A stretch of 64,000 bases of DNA from Hypomyces perniciosus. Its lineage: Eukaryota; Ascomycota; Sordariomycetes; Hypocreales; Hypocreaceae. Shown one piece after another: positions 11,045 to 21,939 of this stretch. A program made the position numbers and the translations under genes. Position 1 is the stretch's first letter; every line of letters begins with the position of its first letter. The notes under the pieces are model-generated. The model did not search any database. It saw only the letters and a program-made list of their open reading frames with translations, and had not been told where the DNA came from. The stretch is from the NCBI GenBank assembly GCA_008477525.1, contig SPDT01000001.1:3906001-3970000 (forward strand). Reading direction: 5' to 3'.

Positions 11045-11345
11045 ATGGGACTCACGTACTTCGTGCTTCGTACATACTATATACCAGTACCCGGAGCAGC
11101 TCGGCCCCACTGCCGGGTTCCACTTGTAGAAGCCGGCGAGCGAGGAGGTGCCGCGAGATAGATAATGTTCTCGCATGTGTCGTCCGCCGCGGCCTGATGA
11201 CGGCGTTTGCAGCCGTTCACAATACCTGTCTGGATCGGGGATGGCGCGGGGTTGGCCGGCGTCGTTGTCAGGGTTCCGGTCAGCAGCCCGGTCAACTATC
11301 CGGGCCGGCGCTGCACCGGCCCACTGCCGGGTTCCACACAACAAA
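11045..11345 (-). pseudogene. Decayed LysM-module protein fragment
   Basis: Read on the minus strand, one frame gives SPIQTGIVNGCKRRHQ, then ADDTCENI, the front half of a fungal LysM module. A shift of frame near 11165-11175 then continues with GTSSLAGFYKWNPAVGPSCS, its back half. A further WNPAVG at about 11325-11336, followed by a stop, looks like the end of a preceding module, so the parent protein probably had at least two LysM modules. Fungal secreted LysM proteins bind chitin. The frameshift and stop indicate a broken gene, and no intact start or signal peptide was found. Confidence 0.6.
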
Positions 11346-12193
11346 ATTCTCTTGACAATGAATATGAGTGGCCAGTTTTGATGCCGCTACGGAGTACAAT
11401 TGTCTCCAACGGAAGGGTTCTGAAACCCTGTTGGCGTTGACTCAATACGGCCACATCAGCGGCCACCACCAGGGTGCGGGCTGCAACGATACCAATAGGG
11501 CACGTTTGCAGGCATCCTCGAACGCTGATAGATCGACTATGATCTGAATAAGACTACTCTCGAGGACAGTCCTCCCTTATGACTTATGGATTCTATTGAC
11601 TATGAGTTATTTAGTTCTCTAAGTTGCCAGCACCAGCCTGGCCGCCCCTGTCGGGTCATTTGCACGGCGATGTTGTTCAAGCATGCGACTTTCCGTCTCC
11701 CTAGCCAAGGCTACAATCTGATGCTTCCTCGTCAAGTAATTATTTGGCCCAAGCGCTAGCGGATGTCGGTGCTCAGTATGTCGATGGATCGCGCAGTTAC
11801 CTGATTTGGACCTTCAAAGTTCTTGATGATCTGCCCCGGCCTTGCGTTTGGTCACATCGCATTCATCTGCATCCACGGGTAGTACACAAGAGGATGAAAT
11901 TACATGCATGTATTATATCTCCATGGCGAAACACAAGACGTCCTGGTTGGGTTACTGTTGTAGTTGTCCATCTTGGAGAGCCCTGTGCCCTCAGTAAGGC
12001 TTGGCCTTGATCAACTCGAGCGAATCGGTCAATAGAGCGCAGTCCATGTGGTAGGTACAAGCCTTTTCCTAGGGAATGTGCAAGACGTGAAAACGAACGG
12101 TTCTACGTCTTTGTGGATCAATCCAATATACTGACGGACATGGGCGGTCTTGTGGACTCATTAGAATGATGGAAGAAGAATACTTCAGCCCGC

Positions 12194-14837
12194 TCAAGCG
12201 AGTGCTTCTTCAACTGGACGTGTTGACAAGCTTGCTGGTCTTTCTGGGTCTTGTAATCTCGCCAGCTCCAGCAGCAGCCGGTATGTATAAATGGTCAGAT
12301 CAACATCACGGAAGGCTTTGGAAAACCAATCTCTGCCCTGCCCCGCGATCTCCTGGGCCCTTCTTTGGCCGCTCTCAGTCGACGTGAGATAAGAGACCAG
12401 CTCAGGAAGTTCTTCCATGCTTTGACTGACTGGTATATAGTGAACCCACGGCATGAGGCGCTCGTCATGCCACTCCCGCAGGAGCGTTTGTTTCAACGGC
12501 ACCGATCGTGATGCTAGTAGCTTATAGTAGCGTCCACTGATGCCATTTCCGTCAATGTCGAACACGAGTCGTGATCGAAGTGCTTGGTCCTTGTCCGCCC
12601 AAGACTTGACGTCAAAGTACGCACGCTGATCTCTGCAGTATTTCCTCTCACACTGGAATATTCTGGTGAACGCAACATCATACAGTCTGCTGTTGAGAAA
12701 TGACGATTTCACCAGGCTGACCACGCCGCTTGTCTCTCGCAGGTAATAATGCTGTCGTCTCTGCAGATTCTGTGCCAACATGACAAATCTTTGTCGGTGA
12801 TAATTTTGCCACTGGTCGTCCAAGGCAAAGCCACCAGTGGTAGAGCCCGCCCAGTAAAGATTGTTGCGCTTCTTCTCCCACTCAACGTCGTGCGCATCCG
12901 TGTATAGAAATTCTGGTTCAAAATAAGCCGGGCTGGGAAACAAGATATCGCCCATGGTTGACGGCGAGCCAGTCGAAAGTATGGGCACTAAGCCTTCAAT
13001 CAGGGGTAAAGAGGTAGGACTCATGACGAGGCCATGCAGAGAGCTGTACTCGGGATGACGACATAGGTCCATGGCCCATATGGGATCGGCGACGAAAGGC
13101 AGAGCCAAGGGGTTTGCTGTGTGACTAGTCCAAGTACTTCTTCTGCTTTCCTGAGAGGAACAAAATTTCGTAAGTATATCCCAAACAGGCCGCCTCGACA
13201 TGTTGGACAGATTGAATTGCCCGTTGCTCTGAGGGTCTTCCTCCAGTAGTCGTGGGGGAATCAAGACCCTCGGTTCATCAAGATGATTGATAAGGAACTT
13301 GATGTCAGGAAGAACACCGCGCAAATCCTCCATTAGTTTGTTGAAGGAGAATTGAATGTGTCTGTCGAAGGTACGATGTGGATGGGTACATTGAGTCTCA
13401 GCCTGACGACCGGAAAATGCACAGAGCCACAGTTCGCTATTCGGCGCATGGTACACATCACTCATGATTTCAAGAACCTCTCGACCACTTAGTCTCAAGA
13501 GCGGTGAGATAGCATCATAAATGATATCAAATTCGTCGATGATAGGTGACTGATGTGATTTCGCGAACTCGAACCAGGCTTCAAAGCCTGGCGGTGGCTC
13601 CATACCATATCGATGCCGGTACTCGTTGTAAGCAGTTGCGTAGTTTTTAGATTGTTTTTCAACCATAGCCTCAAAGTATTCATTGGCATTGTGAATCAAA
13701 ATTTCGACAGGGTGCTCTTGATAGTGAAGTAAAAGCGAAGATCGTGCCATTTCAATGGCAAAAATACTGACCAAGTAAGGGGCAAGGGAGACGAGAGAAA
13801 GGATCCAGAGTGCTGACTTGGCTTTCGTCCGCTTCGGAAGCATACAAATAACCTGATACAGTGCAATAATAGACGATATGACGTGCGATGACGCCTGAAC
13901 ATTCGAGTTTAGTTTGAATTGATCGCGGGTAGACATAATGCTGAATGTTCCCATCACAGTAGCAATATTCCAAGAAGAATGTTGAATCTAAAACACTGGT
14001 ATTAGGCATCATGTAAGTCTCGTGATAAGGAACTTCACATACTGTCTGAATTGTGCAATACCAACACAAAGCCTTGACCAAGCCCAACCTTAACGTAGCC
14101 ATGGGTTGGCCTAGGGGGAACTCGAAGACAATTGTTTCAGCGCACAGTGAAATGATCAGCATCACCACAACACGCAATGAAAGAGGAAAGATTGCGTCTT
14201 CGATATTGAAAGGTGGAATAAATCGAGAGCTCTTATCAGTCCTCGGTGTGAGGACGATATAGGCAACTAACTGAGCAATAACCGGAATAATCGACAGAAG
14301 CTGTCCTCGAAGATCCCAGTTTGTCAGGGTGACAATGGCAAATGAAGCCGCAAGAGCCGTTCCCCAGAATGTATTTACAAAAGGGGAAAACCATGAATGA
14401 GACATCGCCGAGGTACGAGTTTCGGAGTCGAAATACTCCTGAGCTACCAGAAGTAATGGCGTTAATGCTGGCTATATGCTTGTGGTCAGTTTCAGGTATG
14501 CCTTTATGTGCGGACTTGGATTGCCTACAAGGAATCCAACTATGCCGTTTTCCGTTTTAAAAATACAAAACGTAACAACGCAAGACGCGACGATCCATAA
14601 TGACAGTACAGATGCAGGTCGAGCCTCGAGGTTGCTAGGAAGGGTTGCTCTCGACAATTTGTTGACACTTGGTCGTCTCACAATTCTGAACAGAATCGGC
14701 AGCATTATCCAACCGACCATCTCAGAGAAAAGCTCGGATTTTCTAGAGAATAGGCCCTCGGTCAAGATGCCGCATACCATGGCTGCACCAGCTGACCTGG
14801 TGGCCGGGTCAATGGTGTTGAATAGCGATTGCCACAT
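12194..14837 (-). CDS. GT90-type glycosyltransferase, CAP10-like, with multispan N-terminus
   Basis: Three exons, 14837-14529, 14438-14043 and 13987-12194, give 832 residues. Introns are 90 nt (GTAGGC...CTCAG), joining IVGFL to EYFDSETR, and 55 nt (GTATGT...TTTAG), joining WYCTIQT to IQHSSWNIATVMGTF. The first 300 or so residues hold several hydrophobic helices. The C-terminal half carries the CAP10/GT90 hallmarks: FLYTDAHDVEWEKKRNNLYWAG reads as the typical W-x-x-K...L.WAG motif, then RLVFDIDGNGISGRYYKLL and SVPLKQTLLREW. Family members act in the secretory pathway as xylosyl- or glucosyl-type transferases; acceptor and sugar are unknown here. It is intact although it sits among gene relics. 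Confidence 0.85.
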
Positions 14838-14952
14838 TGTCTATATTGGGACATTCACGAGAGCTCTGCCTCGTATGCTATTCTAAAAGAAGGGATTGCA
14901 ATCTGGAGGCAAGAGAGCTTTTTATGCAGATCGGCTCAAAGTTCCCGTTATT

Positions 14953-15017
14953 GTTGGCTGAAGTGACCAGACGACCAACCTCATGTTGGCTGAAGTGGAC
15001 CAGACAACCAACAATGT
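14953..15017 (+). repeat. Two-copy direct repeat of about 33 bp
   Basis: Copies at 14953-14984 and 14985-15017 both begin GTTGGCTGAAGTG and contain ACCAGAC[GA]ACCAAC. Each copy starts with GTTGG and ends with CCAAC, so each could fold on itself. Origin unknown. Confidence 0.6.
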
Positions 15018-15771
15018 ATTGGCAGGGTTGGACAATACAATACTAGCCAATTCATCAAATCTCCACACATTCGCGTTCATTCTCGAGTAGGCTGTTATAC
15101 TGGGATGGCCATCTATATAAATATCGCTAACAACTCACTTACCTTGATGTAAGTGGTCGACAATGCTGAATATTGAAGAATAACTTGCCGTAAAGACTCG
15201 ACTACTATTCTATTCATGGAGTATTACGGATTACTAGTATTACAGTACTAGTATTCCAGACAACTAGCGCTCCGTTTGACATCCTAGATGGCCGTTTCGC
15301 CTGACTTGTTGAGTTTCAGCTCCACACTTTGTACGGCGTACACATAAACCTATAACTCCCGTTCCGAGAGTGGGGTGTTGACGATTCGGGTGCTCGCTTC
15401 GGTAGGCCGGCGGATCGCCTTCGTCACGGCCCTTTCGGTGGTTACCCGATCCGGACTAAGGAAGTTTTATATATTCTGGCTCCCAGCTGGCTCGCCGTTG
15501 CGATTACGCGTCTCAAAGAGGCTTGTGAGCGGCGTGACGGGGTTCATCAACCATCAAGGTGCAGCGCTTGATGGGCTCTAGCAACTTCTGTCAGTCGATT
15601 CCGCAGAGACACCGACTGACACAGGCTTTGGCCAAGGGGACGTAAGACAGGAGGCGCATTGGACTCAACTTCACTCATCATGATGATGCGACGGCGCAGC
15701 CAAACATCTCAAGAGTCAAAGGAGTACTTCGTACATATGCCTTTGCCGAAGAGCGAGGTGACTAGCTTCCA

Positions 15772-15954
15772 CTATGGTACCGGCTTGTGCTTCATCTCAC
15801 GAGCTGCCTTCATTCTGGTATCCGGCTGGCTTATCATAGATTTCAGATGCCTTGTGGGGTGCTGCTTCATGTTGTCGCGACGTGAGAACAGCGCCTTGCA
15901 ACCAGGGAATGTACATTGGATGTATGTCAGCTCGAGACTATTGAAATAGTTCAA
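15772..15954 (-). pseudogene. C2H2 zinc-finger fragment
   Basis: The minus-strand frame encodes one good C2H2 finger: CTFPGC, FSRRDNMKQH, then PTRH, with spacing C-x4-C-x12-H-x3-H and the FSRRDN..QH helix common in fungal C2H2 factors. The frame has no ATG ahead of the finger and ends soon after. No second finger or other domain was found nearby. I read it as an exon left over from a lost transcription factor; a short real gene cannot be excluded. Confidence 0.45.
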
Positions 15955-16403
15955 AGTATGGTGTGAGGTACTCCGTACTTATAATAGGTCCTTGCTATAA
16001 TCCAGGAATTAGAGATGCCCACAAAGACATCAATGTCTACGCCACAAGCGCATATCGCACAGTCGGTAGCAGGGTCGTTAATAGTGGAGCTTATGTTCAC
16101 GCAGATGCAAGATATACTGGAAATTGCACAGAGCTTGTTCTCCACGGCATCGGTTACGCAATATCAATACTACCCCTGACGTTGGCCACATCTTCATTGT
16201 CAAGAGCAGACTCGTCCAGTCCATGATGCATCCGCACAGACAAATGGTTGGATAGCAAAATACTAAAAGTTGCCGACGATGGACGGATAAAGTGTTGTTG
16301 CCGATGTGTTTATATGCTGACAGGTATAACCTCTGATGGTGCTTAATAATTGCTCATGGAGTTGTTTTAATGTCGTTCTGTTGTCAAGGATGTGAGGATT
16401 CCA

Positions 16404-16442
16404 GTACTTCGTACTCCGTACGCAGTACGCAGTACGGAGTAG
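16404..16442. repeat. GTAC-NNN run with 7-bp period
   Basis: Five GTAC tetramers follow one another at exactly 7-bp spacing, separated by TTC, TCC, GCA and GCA, then GGA and a degenerate GTAG. It is the longest regular run of this motif in the window and lies about 450 bp upstream of ALG1. Confidence 0.8.
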
Positions 16443-16891
16443 AGATAATAGAGTTGACGTGCTACATTGTACACAGCCACAGCTCTTTGCGCCACAGCAT
16501 ATTACTATGTGAGAGGTTTGCTTGAGGCTGTGCGTGAATGCAATTGGAAGGCGATAATACTCCGTACAATAGTACCACTAGTACCAAGCATCTTGGCGAC
16601 AACCAACAGCGGGCTGGACTCGCTCTTTGTCCTCGGCCTGTGTTCCATGAGATTGCATAATCCCCTCCTCTTCTCATCTTGTGGTTTATTGTGAGCGAAG
16701 ACGAACAGACCAGCGACAGTCATTTTGGACCCTTCAGAGGACGGAATAGGGCTTTCAGAGCACCAGCTCAACTGAGGAGGCTTCACAACCCCAGAGGTCG
16801 GCTTATCTGAGAGGAACACGACATTCTTTCTGGACACGTTGCGACCACTGCGCGGCGGCAATCCCCTCGCAAAGGCCTCTATTAGCCCATA

Positions 16892-18431
16892 ATGATCTTC
16901 TCGTTCCTAATTTCTGCTGTCGCCGGCGGCCTGTTTGTCGTTGCTCTCAGTTATGGCTACCAAATCATCTTGTGGCTAGCGAAGGCTCTCCTCACCATCG
17001 TCCCTACTCGCTACCGCCCCGCTGAGAAGCCGGAGGATGAGCACATCCAGATCTTGGTGCTAGGCGACATTGGGAGGAGTCCGCGTATGCAATACCATGC
17101 CATCAGTGTTGTCAAGCACGGGAGGAAGGTAGACATTGTTGGTTACAGAGGTCAGTGCTCATAGCATCGAGCACGGAGGCTGGTTTAGCTCATCTATGTG
17201 TATGCTAACCACCAACTTCACAGAGACGGCTAGGCATCCAGATCTTATCGGAAATCCGAATGCCACTGTCTACCCGCTTGCGCCACAGCCGGAATGGATT
17301 GCCTGGGGAACGTTGCCTTTCTTCATCAATATCCCCTGCAAGGTCATCCAGCAGTTCTGGACCTTGTTCACGACACTCATGTACTCCACCCCTCCAGCTC
17401 AATGGATCATCATTCAGGTAATTGCAATTGCCATTGAGAAGTGACAAGGCCATTCTGACAAACCATAGAACCCGCCTTCAATCCCGACCTTTCACGTGGC
17501 TCTGTTCGTCGCTCTCATCCGTGGCAGCAAGGTAGTCGTTGACTGGCACAACTATGGCCACACCATCTTGGCTCAAAAGACCATGCTCAAGCCTCTAGTG
17601 CCGTTCTACAGGTTTTACGAGACTTGGTTGGGCAGATATCTCGGCAATGCCAATCTGGCTGTCACCGACGCCATGACCCGACAGCTTCAAAGAGGTGGTC
17701 GTTTCAACCTCAAGAATCTTGTTTACACTCTACATGATCGACCCGCTGAGATTTTCCAACCCATCACCTCTGCAAAGGCACGATTGGAGTTCCTCTCTCG
17801 CCTTCCAGAGACCAAGGACCAAGCCAAGAACATTGTCGACGGTGCGGTTCGCTTGATTGTGAGCAGCACATCATGGACGCCAGATGAAGACTTTGGCATG
17901 CTTCTCGATGCCCTCATTGCATACGCCACTCCAGTTCCTGGTGAAGACGCCCCTCCACCGATTCTGGCCATCATTACCGGCAAGGGACCCCAGAGACAGA
18001 TGTATCTAGACAAAATCAAGGAACTTCAGGATGGCCATCGTCTCCCAGGTATCCGCATCCTTAGCGCCTGGCTTTCTAACCGGGACTATGCCTCGCTCCT
18101 CGCTTGTGCCGACCTTGGCATCTCTCTGCACAAGTCCAGCTCCGGGGTGGATCTGCCCATGAAGGTAGTTGATATGTTCGGATCAGGCCTTCCTGTGGCG
18201 GCATATGCTGGGTTTGAAAGCATCGGGGAACTTGTTAAAGAGGGAGCGAATGGCTGTGGTTTCGAAACAGTATCACAGCTAACTGAGATTTTGAAGAGAC
18301 TCTTGGGCCTGGACGGAGAGGAGGAGTTGGCAAGATTAAAGGAGGGAGCGATAAAGGAAGGCTCACGCCGGTGGGATGAGGAATGGGATCATGTTGTGGC
18401 ACCACTAATAGGAGTGGTTGGCGAAAAGTAA
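16892..18431 (+). CDS. ALG1: Chitobiosyldiphosphodolichol beta-mannosyltransferase
   Basis: Three exons, 16892-17150, 17224-17417 and 17469-18431, encode 471 residues, a normal length for Alg1. Intron 1 (GTCAGT, branch GCTAAC, CACAG) restores DIVGYRETARHPDL; intron 2 (51 nt) joins WIIIQ to NPPSIPTFHVALF. An N-terminal hydrophobic anchor (about residues 2-30) is followed by VLGDIGRSPRMQYHA, the diagnostic Alg1 nucleotide-sugar fold entry, and later VVVDWHNYGHTIL and HKSSSGVDLPMKVVDMFG. The enzyme adds the first mannose to GlcNAc2-PP-dolichol on the cytosolic face of the ER in N-glycan precursor synthesis. It converges on the ubiquitin-conjugating enzyme gene, with about 310 bp between stop codons. 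Identification is firm. Confidence 0.96.
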
Positions 18432-18745
18432 CCACAACCTTGCAATGAATTACGAAACCCCCGAGGGATCTTGATATGTTCTACTGCGTTAAGCAATTAT
18501 ATATACCTACCTAGTATCGCTATGTCATGGTGGATCAAACGCTTCCAAGTACATCAAGCGCTGCAAAGCATACCAGCTCCGGGACGCCTAACAAAATGCG
18601 AAACCCGTCATGACTATTCACACAAGTCCTCCGATAGAACTCCGATAAGACCGCGCCAGTCCTCTCATCTCCTGCCACACTGTGATAATGCTCCTCCTGG
18701 GATATGAATTTTGCCTCGTCCCCCTTGTCATTGTCCCTCTCAAGA
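18432..18745. other. Convergent 3' spacer between ALG1 and the E2 gene
   Basis: Holds both 3' UTRs. Nothing else is visible. Confidence 0.5.
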
Positions 18746-19348
18746 CTAATCCTCGCCGAGACTCTCCCTTACACACTTTCGGCACTGCCTCCGAAATTCC
18801 TTGTGCTTTCCATCATTCTCTTCGCGCAACAACCTCGCCGCCACCACATTTGCTGGGCTTTCGGGATTGGGGCTGTGGAAGAGACTAATGATGCTAAGCA
18901 GGATTGTTTCAGGCGTCTGGACCGGACTCCAGCGCTCGGCGGCAGTTTCGTAGCCGTACTCGTCGTCCTCGGGCGGGTGGAGGATGGAGATGCACAACTT
19001 GCCGTCCGGGTAGATATTGGGGTGGAAGGGAACGGGTGTTTGGAAGGTGAGCGAAGGAGGAGAGAGAGGGTAGTTTTCGGGGAAGACGAGGCGGCCGCGG
19101 AAGTTTCCTCCTAAGAACGCCTCTGTTTAGTACGATGTTTGTTTTGATTGTGTAGGATTGGGGGAGAGGAGACCGGAGAACGTACCACCGTAGTATTTGC
19201 AGTCGTCGTTAATCATGAGCATGACTTCCCACTCGAAGATGTTGCTGTCACTGACGAGGCCGCATGAGATGCCGGGCAGGTCTTTGCCCGCTTGGATCTC
19301 CTTGAGCTGACGCTTTAGCAGCGCGGCGGCGGGGGCACTTGACGCCAT
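18746..19348 (-). CDS. Ubiquitin-conjugating enzyme E2, Ubc7/UBE2G-like
   Basis: Two exons, 19348-19186 and 19110-18746, give 175 residues. The 75-nt intron (GTACGT...CTTAG) restores KYYGGGNFRGRLVFPENYPL. The E2 fold is plain: HPN at residues 84-86, active-site Cys94 in DGKLCIS, and the ERWSPVQTPETILLSI helix. An acidic insertion after the active site, HPPEDDEYGYETAAERW, is the mark of the Ubc7/UBE2G and Ubc15 branch, whose members act with ER-associated or related E3 ligases. Which of these branches it belongs to cannot be settled by eye. The ATG at 19348 is the first in frame. Confidence 0.92.
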
Positions 19349-19852
19349 CACGATAGCATACGTTTTGGTAGTGTATATGAGGTGTTATCCTATGCAAAGA
19401 AGAGTTGTCGTGAACGGCTTGAGCCGTGTGGTTGTGTGGAACAGAAGCTCCGGTCAGCAAGCCAGGGAGATTGATAATGGGTCAGTGTTGGTGGGGTAAA
19501 ATATGGCGGTTATAGAGGCTGTCAGAGGAAGCTCAACCCCGCCATGCCAGGAACGGATAGCTGGACGCGACATGGAGATGTAAAGGCCTGGGAAGAGCGA
19601 AGAACAGCGGAAGTAGGAGATAGGGAGGATATGACAAACTTGTGTAAATAAATCATCAGCCCTATCTATCCGCTGGAATTACACTGTCGTGTCAAGCACG
19701 GGTAGCATATGCTTTAGCAGATGTATGTTGTTCATCAACATGTTCCCTCAACTACCTATCTTACACTTGCGTTATAATAAAACTCGGGTATCATAAAGTC
19801 CTCCGCATCATGCCGACTCATCGCTCCTCCATTTTCCCAGCTCAAACTGGCT
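19349..19852. other. Promoter of the E2 gene and 3' flank of SNU23
   Basis: About 500 bp between two genes on the same strand. No additional frame or RNA signal was recognised. Confidence 0.45.
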
Positions 19853-20626
19853 TCATTTTTTGGACGATCCAAAGCCTGTAAAACCCAGCTGCGCCATCAT
19901 GTCGTCCTTATCGTGCTCTCCTTCGATCCGCACATCATCGCCGTACTCCGTCTTGATCTTGGCGGCTTGTTCCTTCTCTTGACGCTTCTTTTCCAACTCT
20001 GCCCTCCTCTTTATTCTTTTTTCCTCCGCCTCCTTTAGTTCTTCTTCTTCTCGGAGTTGCAACCTCTCGTGTAAGCTGGTAGCCTTCTCTTTTTCTAGGT
20101 CCTCTTTTCGTCGGATGTAGAAGTCTATCCGCTCGCGTACCTCTTCAACCGTCGCTCTCTTGACCTCGGTGGTTTGCCCTGTGTTGAGCAGATGCTGCGT
20201 CGTGTTCAAATGCTACATGCGCCGGGTTAGCATGTTCCGATGATGCATCAGATTGCCTTGACGAATGATTACCTCGACCCATTGCAAGTTGTCCTTGAAT
20301 GTAAGGTCACAGTGCTCACAGTAGAAACCAGCGCCTCGCCCCCGTTTGCCGACTCCAGCTCCTGCAGGCACAAGTTGCGTCTTGCCCACCTGCGCGCTCA
20401 CGTCAATCACATTTCGTCGCGCCGATGTGTACGTTTCGTTGCCCGTCAATGGCTTGTGATACTTCTTGCCGGCGAGCTTGGCTTCGTAGCGCGCCTTTGC
20501 CTCTTCTTTTTCCTTCGCCTCGCGTTCCTTGGCTTTCGCAGCGTATTCGTCCAGGTCCCAATTCTTGCGAAAGTCGGTATCTGACGCTGCAACACCATAG
20601 GCGCTGCTGTTCTTTGAGTCCGACAT
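19853..20626 (-). CDS. SNU23: U4/U6.U5 tri-snRNP zinc-finger protein, Snu23/ZMAT2-like
   Basis: Two exons, 20626-20273 and 20212-19853, encode 237 residues. The 60-nt intron falls inside the zinc finger and joins DNLQWVE to HLNTTQHLL, restoring a U1-type C2H2 finger with C103, C106, H119 and H125. The N-terminus has RKNWDLDEYAAKAKEREAKE, a conserved ZMAT2 segment, then KLAGKKYHKPLTG. After the finger comes RATVEEVRERI and a highly charged helix of about 60 residues. The family is a component of the spliceosomal B complex tri-snRNP. Its start lies 255 bp from the DPH5 start on the other strand, so the two share a promoter. The C-terminus is a little longer than yeast Snu23. Confidence 0.93.
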
Positions 20627-20881
20627 TGCAAAGGGAATAATTTGTGATTGAATTGTCTGGAGACGGATCAAGACAAGATCGGAGTGTCTGCGGAGTACTA
20701 TTGGTACAGACGCGAATTGGCCAAGTCCAGGAATGATGTCGACCAGGATCTGGTCATTAGCGCGATAACGATAAGCCTGGGTGTGCTAAGATAAGCCTCT
20801 CAACCCCACCGCGGGGCATCTTCACAAGATGATGGCCGATTTTTCCTCCTACAAGTGGTTCACAAATAAGATTCAGCCAGG
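20627..20881. promoter_or_regulatory. Bidirectional promoter of SNU23 and DPH5
   Basis: Only 255 bp separate the two start codons, which face away from each other, so this stretch must hold both promoters and 5' UTRs. Both genes are housekeeping (splicing and translation factor modification). Confidence 0.7.
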
Positions 20882-21857
20882 ATGTTGTATCTCGTCGGCC
20901 TTGGGCTCTCTGATGAGACCGATATCACGGTCAAGGGTCTCGAGGTAGTCAAGAAGGCTTCCCGGGTGTACCTTGAGGCATACACCAGCATCCTGCTCGT
21001 GGACCAAGCCGTCTTGGTAGGCGATGAATCAACTCCGGCCCACGAGAAAAGCGCTAACACTGAACATAAGTAGGAAAACTACTATGGCCGATCAATAAGT
21101 ATCGCGGACCGAGAGATGGTCGAGTCCAATAGTGACGAGATCCTTCGGAATGCTCAAAACGAGGATGTTGCCTTCCTTGTTGTAGGGGACCCATTTGGGT
21201 AAGCTGATCTCCGCTCCATTGTCATGAATCCCCAGCTAATGTGTCTTATTCAGCGCAACTACCCACACTGACCTCGTTATTCGAGCGCGTGAGCTTTCAA
21301 TTCCGGTCCGGACAGTTCCGAATGCCTCCATCCTGTCTGGTATCGGTGCCTGCGGCCTCCAGCTCTACAATTTCGGCCAGACCGTCTCGATGGTCTTCTT
21401 CACGGATTCATGGAAGCCAGCATCATTTTACGACCGCATAAAAGAAAACCGCACAATTGGCCTACACACCTTGGTGCTGGTCGATATCAAGGTCAAGGAA
21501 CCTAGTCTTGAGAATTTGGCTAGGGGCAGGATGATCTATGAGCCTCCACGATACATGACTGTAGGGCAATGTGCGCAGCAGATGCTCGAGATCGAGGATG
21601 AGCGCAAGGAAGGCGTGTACAGCAAAGACAGCTTGGCCATTGGTGCCGCCCGAGTCGGAGGCAAGACGGAGAAATTCGTTGCTGGAACACTCGAGGAGTT
21701 GTGTTCCACTGATGAGGAGCTGGGACCTCCTCTGCACAGCGTTGTTCTGCTGGGTCGTAGGACCCATGAATTGGAACACGACTATGTCCGAGAGTTCGCT
21801 GTGGACAAAGAAAAGTGGGACAGAATATGGAAAGCTGATTATGGAAAGCAGCACTAA
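20882..21857 (+). CDS. DPH5: Diphthine methyl ester synthase
   Basis: Three exons, 20882-21016, 21074-21198 and 21254-21857, encode 287 residues, matching yeast and human Dph5 in length. The introns are 57 and 55 nt. The first joins QAVL to ENYYGRSI and the second restores [15 protein letters not shown]. The protein begins [20 protein letters not shown], the conserved SAM-binding start of the family, followed by VVGDPFGATTHTDL and [19 protein letters not shown]. Dph5 methylates the modified histidine of elongation factor 2 in diphthamide synthesis. It ends 82 bp from the convergent bli-3 gene. Identification is firm. Confidence 0.97.
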
Positions 21858-21939
21858 ATTCAACGTTTTGACACAATCTGATGCCCTTTTTGGGTTTGTT
21901 TATCATACATATGGCCCTGGCTTCCGCCATCTTGCGCCT

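Larger units (their letters stand above)
9702..12193. other. Accessory spacer with gene relics and an inverted-repeat element
   Basis: About 2.5 kb between the zinc transporter and the glycosyltransferase. Besides the relics listed separately it holds nothing I can support as an intact gene. Short GTAC motifs occur near 9966-9990. Confidence 0.5.
14838..16891. other. Accessory spacer upstream of GT90 and ALG1
   Basis: Two kilobases with no intact gene. It contains a two-copy direct repeat (14953-15017), a C2H2 finger relic (15772-15954) and GTAC-motif runs (15968-15978 and 16404-16442). The immediate 5' flank of ALG1 must act as its promoter. The open frames near 16505-16861 lack coding character. 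Confidence 0.5.

Noticed and set aside
16505..16861. Minus-strand 118-codon frame upstream of ALG1
   Set aside because: It lies across the GTAC-motif region and the ALG1 promoter, has no similarity I recognise and no conserved start context.
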